Positions 1 to 9,890 of a stretch of 64,000 nucleotides of DNA are shown here, piece by piece (position 1 is the first letter of the stretch; the number at the start of each line of letters is the position of its first letter). The position numbers and the translations under genes were made by a program. The stretch spans positions 62,001-126,000 of the forward strand of contig CAZROT010000004.1 in the NCBI GenBank assembly GCA_964601895.1, written 5' to 3'. A model generated the notes under the pieces. The model ran no database searches. It was not told where the DNA came from and worked only from the letters and a program-made list of their open reading frames with translations. This stretch comes from CAZROT01 sp964601895. Lineage in GTDB: Bacteria; Pseudomonadota; Gammaproteobacteria; Enterobacterales; Enterobacteriaceae.

Positions 1-129
1 GACCAATGGCCTGTCCCATGTGGGGATACCAACCCTGCATTGTTCAGCAAGACTCGCCAGCGATGACTGGCTGTAAAACACTGCGCAAATCAATACAATC
101 TGCCGGGTTGAAAAAAAAATGCTTTTCAT
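1..129 (-). CDS. lptD: LPS-assembly protein LptD, N-terminal fragment (runs off left edge)
   Basis: LptD with LptE forms the outer-membrane translocon that inserts lipopolysaccharide into the outer leaflet. Only the first 43 codons are visible. The ATG (complement of 127-129) opens a signal peptide with a hydrophobic core ending SSLA, then a mature N-terminus with one Cys and the stretch PTWDRPLV, which matches the start of E. coli LptD (QC..G.P..DRPLV). A run of nine A at 111-119 lies inside the signal-peptide codons and the frame is intact across it. It is divergent from djlA, the E. coli arrangement, which supports the call. The remainder of the gene cannot be judged. Confidence 0.85.
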   Translation of the reverse strand, partial: MKSIFFSTRQIVLICAVFYSQSSLASLAEQCRVGIPTWDRPLV

Positions 130-319
130 ACGTGCATTGGTGTCCCATCATCCGAAACGTATGCTAAAACAGACAGCAATTCTGTAGGCATTTAAACGAC
201 ATACCCAGGATTTTACCATTATCGATACCAGAGCCAGGCCTTGATTATAGGCACTCAATTAAATGCCAAGTATGATAATGCAAATTCTCATCGACAGCAT
301 ACCGAAATTAAGGAGGTAT

Positions 320-1135
320 ATGCAGTACTGGGGAAAATTATTCGGGTTGATATCAGGTTTATTTTCTGGTGCAGGCTTTTGGGGCGCATTGCTAGGGCTA
401 ATGATAGGTCATGTCTGGGACACTCGTAATACAAGGCACCAGCGTATTATTATTAACCAGCAGGTACAGCGTGAGCTTTTTCTTCGTACCACTTTTCAGA
501 TTATGGGACAGGTAACGAAATCCAAAGGGCGTGTGACAGAAATGGATATCGCACGGGCCAGCCAATGGATGGACAGACTGCAATTACACGGCAAAGAGCG
601 GCTTGCCGCACAACAGGCCTTCAGAGAAGGCAAAAGAAACACCTTTCCATGGCAGGACAGACTCCGGGAATTACATGCCCTGTGCGACTCCCGCGCCTCT
701 CTGACGAGAACATTCATGGAAATTCAATGTCATATGGCATTTTCTGATGGCCTGCTCCATGCCAATGCGTGGCATATATTACAGGTGATTGCCCGGGAGC
801 TGAACGTTCCTCCGCTGCAGCTCGAACGCTACATTCGTATGATGGAACAGCAACAGACGGGCAGCCACACGGGTAAAAATCAGTATTCCAGCCAGCGCCA
901 TCAGCATGCCGCCCGGGAAGCTGCGCTGGCAGATGCCTGGAAGGTACTGGGAGTAAATCAGAATGCTGACAGTATCACGATAAAGCGTGCCTGGCGTAAA
1001 CTGATGAGTGAGCATCATCCCGATAAACTAACAGCAAAAAACATATCGCCTGAAGATATGGAAAAGGCAAAGCAGAAAACGCAGCAAATCCAGGCGGCCT
1101 ATGACCTCATCAAGCGAGAAAAAGGCTTTAAGTAG
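320..1135 (+). CDS. djlA: Membrane-anchored DnaJ-like co-chaperone DjlA
   Basis: DjlA is a type III DnaJ protein anchored in the inner membrane by one N-terminal segment; its cytoplasmic J domain stimulates DnaK. The 271-residue product equals the E. coli length. Residues 1-30 (starting MQYWGKLFG) form the glycine-rich transmembrane segment, the middle is a TerB-like helical region, and the C-terminal 65 residues are a J domain with the diagnostic HPD in SEHHPDKL. I chose the ATG at 320 because AGGAGGT sits at 311-317 and the protein then aligns end to end; an upstream in-frame ATG at 263 has no such support. The gene converges on rapA with 12 bp between stops; rluA, which separates them in E. 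coli, is missing. Confidence 0.96.
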   Translation: MQYWGKLFGLISGLFSGAGFWGALLGLMIGHVWDTRNTRHQRIIINQQVQRELFLRTTFQIMGQVTKSKGRVTEMDIARASQWMDRLQLHGKERLAAQQAFREGKRNTFPWQDRLRELHALCDSRASLTRTFMEIQCHMAFSDGLLHANAWHILQVIARELNVPPLQLERYIRMMEQQQTGSHTGKNQYSSQRHQHAAREAALADAWKVLGVNQNADSITIKRAWRKLMSEHHPDKLTAKNISPEDMEKAKQKTQQIQAAYDLIKREKGFK

Positions 1136-1147
1136 CATTCAGGATAA

Positions 1148-4054
1148 TTAATGCGCTACCACCACCAGGCGAATGGCATCGAGGCGCCAGCCTGCCTGCT
1201 GTAGATGAATCAGTATCTGTCTGTGGTTATGTTGCAGTGTCTGGATTTCATCGTCACGAATACCCGAATTTACCCGCTTCAATGCCAGGAGGCGTGCCAG
1301 CTCAGCGCTTAATTTCTCATTAGCGTCATCGCGTGCAGTTTCAATAAGCTGTTGCGCACGTTGCTCGACCAGCACTTCAGCCTGTACTAACACTTCCTGT
1401 ACTTTGTGTCGAACTGCGCTCACCAGCCTGCTGGACATAGCAGCATTTATCGGCTGTAACTGAGAGTTAAAACTATCGAATGCTACCTGCTCTGCCCAAT
1501 CATGACCACGCTCGTCCATGAGCATACGTACCGGCATGGGTGGCAAAAAACGCGTTAATTGCAGATGCCTCGGAGACTGCGCCTCAACGACATAGACAAG
1601 CTCCACCAGCAGTGTCCCTGGGGCCAGTGCCTTGTTTTTCAATAGCGCAGCTGCACAATTACCCGTACCGCCAGACAGAATAAGATCCATCCCATTACGC
1701 ATAATGGGATGTTCCCAACTCATAAACTGCACATCTTCCCGTGACAGCGCACAATTCCTGTCAAAGGTAATGATACAACCATCCTGGGGTAATCCGGGAA
1801 AATCAGGGACTGACATGTGATCAGATGGCGTTAACAGCAACAGGTGATCACTGAGATCTTCCTGATTAATTCCAATTATATCAAATAAATTCAGGGCAAA
1901 ATCAGTAAGGGCAGGACAGTTATCCTGTTCAGCAATAGCCTGTGCAAGCTGTTGTCCCTGTTCACCACCACTGGAATGTATTTCAAGCAGGCGATCACGC
2001 CCCTGTTCCAGCTGTAATTTCAGATATTCATATTGCTGGCGGCTGTCACGAATAAAGTTATCCAGGTCATGGTGATTACTACCCCCGCTAAGGTAGCGCA
2101 TCAAAGCCGGCTGATTGGCTTCATAAAGCGTTCTGCCTGCCGGACAGGTCTTCTCAAACGCATTCAGTCCTTCGTGATACCAGCGTAACAATACTTCCTG
2201 TGCCGTTTCTGCAAGGTAAGGTACCCAAATGTGAATATCGTGCTTCTGCCCGATACGATCGAGTCGACCGATACGCTGTTCCAGCAAATCGGGGTTCTCG
2301 GGCAGATCAAACATAATAAGCTGACAACTGAATTGAAAATTACGCCCTTCCGAGCCTGTTTCAGAACAGAGCAGCACCTGTGCACCCATTTCCTGCGTGG
2401 CAAACCAGGCAGCAGCACGATCACGTTCCATCAGCGATAACCCCTCGTGAAATACGGCGACACGAATGGCTTCACGTTCACGTAATACTTGTGCCAGCTG
2501 CAGAGCTGTCGTGGCATGTGCACAGATAACCAGGACTTTCTCATCCGCATTTTCCATCAACCAGCCAAGCAGCCAGGTAACACGAGGATCAAAATGCCAC
2601 CAGGCCGTATTCTGGCCGTCAGGCTGCTTATATCCTCGTTCCGGACATAATCCATATCCAACCTGAATTTTCAATGTGTTCTGGTCAGCTAACGCATCAA
2701 CAACAGGTAGGGCGGCCACCTGATATTGTATGGGTAAGGGAAGCTTAATCGGGTGCAATCTGCGACAGGGAAATCCCTTAACTCCATGACGGGTATTACG
2801 AAACAGAACCCGACTGGTACCATGACGATCCAGCAGCATATGGATTAGCTTTTGACGGCTGTCTGTTGTTGTCTGATTGATATCGTTAACCGCCTGCAGC
2901 AATGGCTCTGCGTCCGGTGCATCGAGAAGCTGCCTTAATTGATAGCATTGCTCTGTAGACAGACACTGCTCGCCCAGCAATACCGTCACAGCATCAGCGA
3001 CCGCATGATATTTTTGCTGTTCGGCTACAAATACTTCGTAGTGATGAAACCGACCGGGGTCAAGCAGACGCAGGCGAGAAAAATGGCTCTGCAGCCCACA
3101 CTGCTCGGGTGTAGCCGTTAACAGCAGGACACCCGGGATTTGTCGGGCAAGCGCTTCAATCGCCTGATATTCATGCCCTGGCGCACCCTGACTCCAGCTC
3201 AGATGATGCGCCTCATCAACCACCAGTAAATCCCATTGTGCCTCAGCAAGCTGTGTCAGTCTGCGCGGATCCTGACAGACAAATTCAAGAGAACAAATGA
3301 CCCATTGTTCAGTGACAAAGGGATTGGTGCTATCCTGCAGCGCTTCAACGTAACGGCTGTCATCAAACAGTGAAAAGAGCAAATTAAAACGACGTAACAT
3401 TTCCACAAGCCACTGATGCTGCAGGCTTTCAGGAACAACAATCAGTACTCTCTCAGCGCGCCCTGCCAGTAATTGTTGATGAACAACCATCCCGGCTTCA
3501 ATGGTTTTACCTAAACCTACTTCATCGGCAAGCAGTACGCGGGGTGCGTAACGCTGCCCTACTTCATAAGCAATAAATAGCTGGTGTGGAATCAGACTGG
3601 CACGCATACCCCGTAATCCACTAAACTGAAGACGCAACTGCTCACTCTGATACCTGCGTGCACGCAGCCGCCATGCAAAGCTCTCTTTACTATCAATCTG
3701 ACCGGCAAAAAGACGATCCTGGGGCCTGCTAAAAGTCAATCTGCCGTCCAGCAGTGCCTCTGACAGGCTGATGTCCGCTTCTGCGGTGTCAGTACGAATG
3801 CCCTTGTAAATATAAATACCATTGTCCTGCAGGATGGTGACAACGGTTAATTTCCAGCCTTCATGGCTGGTTATCACATCGCCGGGCTTAAAAATGACAC
3901 GGCTGACCGGGGCATCATTCATCGCATAACAACGCTCATCACCCGTAGCAGGAAACACTATGGTTACTCTACGCCTGTCCAGACCCGTGACAATGCCTAA
4001 TCCAAGCTCGCTTTCTGTATCACTTACCCAACGCTGACCCGATGTAAACAACAT
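1148..4054 (-). CDS. rapA: RNA polymerase-associated SWI2/SNF2 ATPase RapA (HepA)
   Basis: RapA binds RNA polymerase and uses ATP hydrolysis to promote polymerase recycling. The 968-residue product has the same length as E. coli RapA. Visible features are the N-terminal Tudor-like region (GQRW.SDTESELGLG), helicase motif I LADEVGLGKT, motif II DEAH, motif III LLTATPEQ, and the second helicase lobe with EGRNFQF and EQRIGRLDRIGQ. The C-terminal RapA domain ends with AGWRLDAIRL. Start is the ATG at 4054 (MLFTSGQRW); an upstream TTG at 4066 in the same frame is less likely. No frameshift or missing motif was seen. Confidence 0.97.
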   Translation of the reverse strand: MLFTSGQRWVSDTESELGLGIVTGLDRRRVTIVFPATGDERCYAMNDAPVSRVIFKPGDVITSHEGWKLTVVTILQDNGIYIYKGIRTDTAEADISLSEALLDGRLTFSRPQDRLFAGQIDSKESFAWRLRARRYQSEQLRLQFSGLRGMRASLIPHQLFIAYEVGQRYAPRVLLADEVGLGKTIEAGMVVHQQLLAGRAERVLIVVPESLQHQWLVEMLRRFNLLFSLFDDSRYVEALQDSTNPFVTEQWVICSLEFVCQDPRRLTQLAEAQWDLLVVDEAHHLSWSQGAPGHEYQAIEALARQIPGVLLLTATPEQCGLQSHFSRLRLLDPGRFHHYEVFVAEQQKYHAVADAVTVLLGEQCLSTEQCYQLRQLLDAPDAEPLLQAVNDINQTTTDSRQKLIHMLLDRHGTSRVLFRNTRHGVKGFPCRRLHPIKLPLPIQYQVAALPVVDALADQNTLKIQVGYGLCPERGYKQPDGQNTAWWHFDPRVTWLLGWLMENADEKVLVICAHATTALQLAQVLREREAIRVAVFHEGLSLMERDRAAAWFATQEMGAQVLLCSETGSEGRNFQFSCQLIMFDLPENPDLLEQRIGRLDRIGQKHDIHIWVPYLAETAQEVLLRWYHEGLNAFEKTCPAGRTLYEANQPALMRYLSGGSNHHDLDNFIRDSRQQYEYLKLQLEQGRDRLLEIHSSGGEQGQQLAQAIAEQDNCPALTDFALNLFDIIGINQEDLSDHLLLLTPSDHMSVPDFPGLPQDGCIITFDRNCALSREDVQFMSWEHPIMRNGMDLILSGGTGNCAAALLKNKALAPGTLLVELVYVVEAQSPRHLQLTRFLPPMPVRMLMDERGHDWAEQVAFDSFNSQLQPINAAMSSRLVSAVRHKVQEVLVQAEVLVEQRAQQLIETARDDANEKLSAELARLLALKRVNSGIRDDEIQTLQHNHRQILIHLQQAGWRLDAIRLVVVAH

Positions 4055-4526
4055 AAATAAACTCAATTTTTTATTGGGCCAGAACAGACTGTCATGGCCA
4101 CAAAATCAGATAATGGAATATGGGGAAACGCCTTTTTTGTTTTATCAACCGGCTGACAATCACGCGATATCACAGCCTGTCAGCATCAGGCAGGGCATGA
4201 TGTTAATCGAATAAAGGCACTGAGTCACCTTTGACATTTTCCCTGCCAGTAGTAAGGAAAGGAGAGCATGCAGGTTTTGTATAACCAAACGCCATGGCCT
4301 GACGAAGTACCGCATCACGCTCCTGATGGCTATGGAGTCTTAACTGAAATTTTACGTTTAAAACATCGCCACATGGCTTGCCCTGGCCCTGCCGCAACAT
4401 TAAAAAAATTCTGATTCATTTAAATAATTTTTGAAATAACTTTTACCAGTAAACTTGCTTTTGAATGTCTCTTTATTAGTGAATTCATTAATCTTATTAA
4501 TCAATTAGCATAAGGATTGGCTTATT
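4055..4526. other. Intergenic stretch, no gene recognised
   Basis: About 470 bp between the start of rapA and the decayed reading frame at 4527. Short open frames occur on the minus strand near 4203-4400, but the translation resembles nothing I know and has no clear ribosome site. The last 130 bp become AT-rich and end in a possible Shine-Dalgarno (TAAGGATTGG, about 4511-4520) for the broken gene that follows. Confidence 0.4.
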
Positions 4527-5086
4527 ATGAGTAACGAAAAATTAACTGCAGACAACACTCTCATGGGTGGCTGAAGTTTTCCCGTCAGGGAAATAATCTG
4601 ATTATCGAATTAGCAGATGAATATTCCGCTGAGTATTCCGCGTTAGAGGGGTATTCCTCCGGTGGCAGGTTAACGCTGGAATCTTATTTTGCAGCAGCGT
4701 TTTATGTAGCAGATGATTATGCAGTGCACCCGGTTATTGAACATATCGAGGTAAATAATTTTCGTCTTAATGGGCAAAAGCTTATCTCTCTGATGGGGGA
4801 AGCCATGTCATCGATGGAGCCAGCTGCTTGTGCTGATAACGTGAGAGCCATTAACAACGCGCTGCGTACGACTCATTGGGAGCCCATTATCGCTAACGCT
4901 GGCAGTCAGGCCTGCTCATTGCCGCTATTTCGTGGCGCCGTGGCTGTTACAATATGTCTATTCCGTGGTGCCACGCAGTCCGGAAAAGAAGCTCCGGGCT
5001 CAGTATCAGAAACAGCAATGAAGCCCGGCACATTTTTACCTGCTGCCAGATACATGGCATTATCAGTAACCGCAGTTACACAATAA
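4527..5086 (+). pseudogene. Broken RTX/haemolysin-type repeat protein fragment
   Basis: A Shine-Dalgarno-like TAAGGA precedes ATG 4527, which reads MSNEKLTADNTLMGG and then hits TGA at 4572-4574. In the frame beginning at 4574 translation continues without a break (KFSRQGNNLIIEL, then RLTLESYF and VIEHIEVNNF). Joined across a single-base shift near 4570 the two parts read as one protein. The pattern GNNLIIEL..(gap)..RLTLESYF..IEHIEV is typical of C-terminal calcium-binding repeats of RTX-type toxins and adhesins, where a strand pair is followed by VTLENYF and IE.I.F..G. After about 4930 the frame no longer looks protein-like. I read it as a truncated, frameshifted remnant of a larger secreted protein. 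The family call is from motif pattern only. Confidence 0.45.
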
Positions 5087-5115
5087 AAAACGCCTATCCT
5101 GTATCTGACAGTCGG

Positions 5116-7311
5116 TTATTTTTCTCTGGTATTTTTCGTCAACAGGTAAGGTTGACTGGCCTTAATTACTTTATCTGCACTAATAACAACGTTTAATCCA
5201 TTAGCACCATTATTTGTTAGCAGAAAAAGATCATTAGCATTGTCAAGATGGATGTTGTTTTTAGCCGTCAGTGACAATTTCTGACTGGGTGATATTGCCG
5301 TATCGACAGGCATCTGCTCAACAATATCAGTCGTCACCTCTGTTCTGTTCAGGCCAAGAAAACCTGCTTTGCTGCTTTCTTCTGTAGATAATCTGGTCAG
5401 ATATAAGGAGCGTATATCGAGACTGCCTTCTTTACTGGTGATATCCACACTGTTACCCGAAAGCGATGCACCCTTTATCACCATTGATCCCTGACTATTC
5501 ACTACCAGCGCTTTATCAGCCTGTAGATTCGCCTTGAGTACTTCCTGCTTCACCGTGGTTGTCTTCGTTTCTGAGCTTTTTACCGGAATGAAAAGCCAGC
5601 GATCAGTATGTTTCTGTGAAGCAGTGGTCTTTTCCTCGAGCAGGGCTGGCATGATTTTTACACTACCTGCATTCACCTGTACCGATCCGCCAGGAGATTC
5701 CAGGGTTGCCCCTGTTATCGTCAGATCATTTTTAACATCAATATTAAGTGCGTCCTTCCCCACTATCCGCGCCATCTTACCCGGAATATCGCGATATTTT
5801 TCCCGGGGAACTTCAACAGTGACCGGATATTGCCAGCAGGAATCATCATAGCACTCCGACTGGTATACCGTTTCGGCTACCGGGCGCTTATCTTCCTGAT
5901 AAATATGTGTTTGATGGGTCAGGTTATCAGCGTTAATAGTCAGACCAGCGGCTGTCAACTCACCCGAGTTATGGGCCTTGTTTGCAGTGAGTTCAAGGCG
6001 GTTATCAGCGCTTATTCTGGCATAGTTATGAAACTCTCTGGCATTGATATGAATGTCCTTCCCCTTGATTTCCTGCAAACCCATGGATGCTGGCAAAGAG
6101 AGCTGCCGCGGATTTTTTAATGCCGTCAAGTCATCGCCATTACGAAAATGACCAATATTTTTAAAAACCAGCTTATCTGCCTCGAGCCCGTTAAGATTGA
6201 CAACGCGGTCAGCATTACTGATGTCAATCAATTCTGTTGCTATTATGCGCGAACCCAGCGTGAGTTCACCTTTGGTATTAATGACAAATTTTTCTACACC
6301 CCATATTGCACCGTTACTGTTAACACCGATACCCGCGTCATTGCCGTGCAGATATATCTGTCTGGCAAGCATGCCACCGACATCCTGCACATCAATGCGT
6401 CCATTTTCTCTGGGGGTAGTTTCGCCATAACGTTCTACTTCATAACCACTGATACGCTTGCTGCCTTTTCCCTGCTGCAGATTCACCCGGTAATTGCCAG
6501 CAATGACCTGCACTTTTTCAAGGAATGCATTTCCCGGCCTGTCTTCTTCCGGCAACTGATACTGTGCCCGACGGCGCATTACGCCACCATGCATGAATCC
6601 GTTGAGCGTCACACCCGCTGCAATCAGATCAATTTTTCCCTGACTTATTTCAGGGGGGTCGTATATGATAAGCCCATCTTTTTCAACATTAATTTGTCCC
6701 CTGCTCACCTCAAGGCCTGTCAGCCTGCCATTTTCAAATACAGATTTCCCCGTGGTCAATACGCCCCGGCTGCTGTTGACAAAACCACAACCATTACAGT
6801 TAATGCCATTAGGGTTCGATATCACCACATCCGCCGGTCTTCCCTTAACGATAAGATCACCATTAAGCTCGCTACTGGTGTTACCTTTAACATCGTTAAA
6901 AATAATGCTGGCTTCTGCCGTGGTATTATTGAATTCAACGCCCTGCTCACCCACATGGAACTCCACAAACGGGTTGTATGACAGCCCGTAGGGATCAGGC
7001 GCATTGATGTTAATCTTATCTGGCGCGCCCTGTTCGCCTGGCAAAACAACAGGCCCTCCCTCTGCAGCCACGATAGGAGGCACTTCAGAAGCCACCACTG
7101 TGGCCGGCAACAACAGCAGACTCATGAAAAACAGCCTGGCGAGTGATATTTTTTTGCCACGCTGATGAATGTCAATTGCGCATCCATATACTTTTACTTT
7201 CGCTGATGTAATTGGGCAAAATTTTTGTGATTTATGGGTAAATATATCGCTGGCTGTACAGCTAATAGCAGTACGGCGTAGCCGCATGCCTGAAGAAAAT
7301 CTGGCAGACAT
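5116..7311 (-). CDS. Two-partner secretion exoprotein (TpsA, filamentous haemagglutinin-like), short
   Basis: TpsA proteins are exported by Sec and then through an outer-membrane TpsB pore, and act as adhesins, haemolysins or contact-dependent toxins. The 731-residue product has an extended basic N-terminus, a hydrophobic signal core around residues 58-75 (LARLFFMSLLLLPATVVAS), and a TPS domain with NPNGI (166-170) followed by NCNGCGF and SRGVLTTGKS. Beyond residue 450 are filamentous beta-helix repeats resembling haemagglutinin repeats (residues near 620-660). Full-length FhaB/CdiA proteins are several thousand residues and end in a toxin or receptor domain; here the frame stops in the repeat region. 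No TpsB gene is in the window. It may be a truncated relic or a short adhesin. Confidence 0.8.
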   Translation of the reverse strand: MSARFSSGMRLRRTAISCTASDIFTHKSQKFCPITSAKVKVYGCAIDIHQRGKKISLARLFFMSLLLLPATVVASEVPPIVAAEGGPVVLPGEQGAPDKININAPDPYGLSYNPFVEFHVGEQGVEFNNTTAEASIIFNDVKGNTSSELNGDLIVKGRPADVVISNPNGINCNGCGFVNSSRGVLTTGKSVFENGRLTGLEVSRGQINVEKDGLIIYDPPEISQGKIDLIAAGVTLNGFMHGGVMRRRAQYQLPEEDRPGNAFLEKVQVIAGNYRVNLQQGKGSKRISGYEVERYGETTPRENGRIDVQDVGGMLARQIYLHGNDAGIGVNSNGAIWGVEKFVINTKGELTLGSRIIATELIDISNADRVVNLNGLEADKLVFKNIGHFRNGDDLTALKNPRQLSLPASMGLQEIKGKDIHINAREFHNYARISADNRLELTANKAHNSGELTAAGLTINADNLTHQTHIYQEDKRPVAETVYQSECYDDSCWQYPVTVEVPREKYRDIPGKMARIVGKDALNIDVKNDLTITGATLESPGGSVQVNAGSVKIMPALLEEKTTASQKHTDRWLFIPVKSSETKTTTVKQEVLKANLQADKALVVNSQGSMVIKGASLSGNSVDITSKEGSLDIRSLYLTRLSTEESSKAGFLGLNRTEVTTDIVEQMPVDTAISPSQKLSLTAKNNIHLDNANDLFLLTNNGANGLNVVISADKVIKASQPYLLTKNTREK

Positions 7312-7725
7312 AGGATAGTTCCTTTTTTAAGATGAAACCTGAAAGCCGGATGCTGACATCAGCAGAGTAACCATTTATAGGGTATGGATAATGGTGTGCT
7401 GATTTTTAGTACGATGCTTAGTCCCCCCTGCTCTGGCCTGGCAAAACAGGGAAGCCTCACTGATAGAGATGACGAGTATATAGATGATTTTTTATAAAAA
7501 ATTAGTCACAAATCACAATAATAAATAACAATAAATTTCATAAAATAACATAGATACAACAAAATGCTTTTTGCAACCCATACCGGCTCATCGTCACAGT
7601 GGACAGGACAACAGCCGCTCGATAAATAGCGATTTTGCTTAACGCCAGATACCACTCAAGATGAATCAGCCGGCCACTTAAGGCTTTCGCCAGATTGATA
7701 CCCGCTGTTATCCGTGTTTTCTACA
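7312..7725. other. Intergenic stretch between TpsA-like gene and metalloprotease gene
   Basis: About 410 bp. It must hold the promoter of the TpsA-like gene; the middle (about 7480-7560) is very AT-rich. I see no reading frame, tRNA or convincing terminator. Confidence 0.4.
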
Positions 7726-9072
7726 TTATCTCAGTATGTGTTCATGACATATTTGCAGAGCCATGGAGGGCTGATGAGAGTATGGATTAAGCGGATACGG
7801 CCATGCATTGATACTCTGTGCTGGTGCAAAAGCGACCGTAGCCTCATGCAGCATATCACTACCCGATAGCGATAATGCCGATTCGTGCCTGCCGATGGCG
7901 TTTTCACCGGTAGCTTCAGCCTTTCCAGGAGCGACGTGGTAATTAGCCTCATCGTTTAACTGCGCCTCCTCCATCAACGTATCATCATCCCTGTTTATCG
8001 GGGCAAGTTCAGACTCTGACCACGGGCGGCTGCGTGAAAACAGTACAGCGCGCTGATTATCTTTTCCTGGCAGGGTATCGGGGAAGAATTCAGGCTCCAC
8101 CTGTGCCAGAGACGCAGTGAGATATTTATCTAATACATCAGGCGTACTCAGCTGGCTGATGCGAATGATTTTTTGCCCCCGGAGAGAGACATACTGCAGT
8201 GGGTATTGCATATGGACATGCGCCGGAGTATTCGCATATTCAACAGCCGGATTAAAATACTCAAAAACGATATCGGGCTTTTTCACATCGACCTTAAAGG
8301 AAATCCCCTGCTTGTTGCCATAGCGGGCAATGGTCGCTTGCGTATCACGCAGCACTCTATTGTATCTGAAGTCACGGTAGTAACTCCCCATAAAAGCATA
8401 GCTGAGCGTTTTTTTCAGCGAGCTGGTATTGGCCCCTGCAGGCTTTTTAGGCCTGGTCACACTATAATCTGACTTGTACAGAAATGATGCATGGCTGCCT
8501 GCACGGCCATAAATCATGTTTAACGCTATGATATCTGCAGGGCCAAATGTTTTCTGATTACGGTTTTTGCTCATAACGGTTTGCGTACTGGTATTGGGTA
8601 GATAGTAAGCATGCCTGAGGCCCAGCGCATGCACTATTTCATGGCGGACAGTGAATGCAAATTTGTTATTTTCCGGAGAAAGGCCAATAATCATTTCCTG
8701 GTCAGGATTACCCGCGTAATCATCAAGCTGACCTCGTGCATAGCCATATCTTCTACGAAATAACTCAGGATTAAACTCCAGATCCGTATTACTACCAGGC
8801 GCAATCTCGCGAAATTTCAGCGGAACGTCTTTTTCCAGTTCCCTGAGCGCCGTGCGGATTTCCTCCATCTGCTGTGATGAAAACTGTGCAGGTAATGAGT
8901 CCGGGCTCTTATTTTTCCCGGTTGTTGGGTTTATAGTAAACGTCAGCACGCCTGCGGTATGAGCGGTATACCAGCGATTATGAGGTTTGATTAATTTCCT
9001 TGCAATTTCTGCCGGGGAGAGGGAATTTGTAGTACTACGATTTTGTGCAAAATATTTGTGATGCTGTAGCAT
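7726..9072 (-). CDS. Zinc metalloprotease, M10 (serralysin/matrixin-like) catalytic domain
   Basis: The 448-residue product carries the extended metzincin zinc motif HEIVHALGLRH at residues 144-154 (His144, Glu145, His148, Gly151, His154), a downstream Met-turn candidate TVMSKN (Met167), and GPADIIALNMIYG, which resembles the helix after the Met-turn of serralysins. The protein begins directly with the catalytic region: there is no signal peptide, no propeptide that I can identify, and none of the glycine-rich RTX repeats or C-terminal type I signal found in serralysins. The C-terminal half (about residues 190-448) is unfamiliar. It lies next to the TpsA-like gene in an accessory block. How it leaves the cell, if it does, is not evident. 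Confidence 0.75.
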   Translation of the reverse strand: MLQHHKYFAQNRSTTNSLSPAEIARKLIKPHNRWYTAHTAGVLTFTINPTTGKNKSPDSLPAQFSSQQMEEIRTALRELEKDVPLKFREIAPGSNTDLEFNPELFRRRYGYARGQLDDYAGNPDQEMIIGLSPENNKFAFTVRHEIVHALGLRHAYYLPNTSTQTVMSKNRNQKTFGPADIIALNMIYGRAGSHASFLYKSDYSVTRPKKPAGANTSSLKKTLSYAFMGSYYRDFRYNRVLRDTQATIARYGNKQGISFKVDVKKPDIVFEYFNPAVEYANTPAHVHMQYPLQYVSLRGQKIIRISQLSTPDVLDKYLTASLAQVEPEFFPDTLPGKDNQRAVLFSRSRPWSESELAPINRDDDTLMEEAQLNDEANYHVAPGKAEATGENAIGRHESALSLSGSDMLHEATVAFAPAQSINAWPYPLNPYSHQPSMALQICHEHILR

Positions 9073-9890
9073 AATAATGATTTAATTAAACTATGTGGAT
9101 AAATAAAACCCCATTTCATTTACTGAAAGGTATTTTTGTATAGATATTTATACTGCGTAGCCGTGTCTGATTATTATCATTTCATTATTTTTCCCTGAAT
9201 AAAAAAACGCGCTGTAAAAATTAATCATGAAACAAAATGACAGTATCAGTGCATGCTGCCATAAATTAATGAATTATTCTGAATAGAATTACCCAGCCAG
9301 AAAACATAAATAAAGCAGTCATGATTTGCAACGAAACATTATGTTACAACTGATTAATATTAAAGATAGAATTGCAATTCTATTTTTCATTTCTGTTTGT
9401 TTTTAGTATTAATAAATGTGGCCAGGCTCTGCCATAAATAATCAGAAAATGACAGATAAAAAATCTGATAAATTAAAATCAGGTTATCTGATTTATAGCG
9501 CACAAAATATATAATTTAATATCTTGATAAAAACAGGTCATACTGATATTACATAATTTTAATAATATAAATAATCATCATAAAACATACTAGTTAATTA
9601 AATTTTAATAAAATTAAGTAGCATAGTTTTTATACATGAAAATTACGTTATTAAATAACAGTTAATTTATTACATAAACCGAGGAAAGGGAGAAAAATAA
9701 GAAACAAGCCAGCAGACGCTATTGTTTTAAACAGCTATTGCACTAAAAAGATCTGTCAATGATAAATACTCATTAATAATAGCCAATAAAATGAATTGAT
9801 TAGTCAATGCCCACACATGTGGCGCTTGACCCCACGGATAGAAACAACTGACAATCACTGGCATTAGTATCAAGCCTGCGGATTAACTGA
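9073..9890. other. AT-rich intergenic region without recognised gene
   Basis: About 820 bp of strongly AT-rich sequence, unlike the coding DNA around it. No frame with protein-like composition and no RNA gene was recognised. In E. coli the ara operon and polB lie between rapA and yabI, so this stretch and the accessory block at 4.5-9.1 kb occupy the place of genes that are absent here. Confidence 0.45.

Noticed and set aside
6148..6981. 277-codon open frame on the plus strand inside the TpsA-like gene
   Set aside because: It is antisense to a convincing TPS-domain protein and its translation has no protein-family features; a shadow frame.
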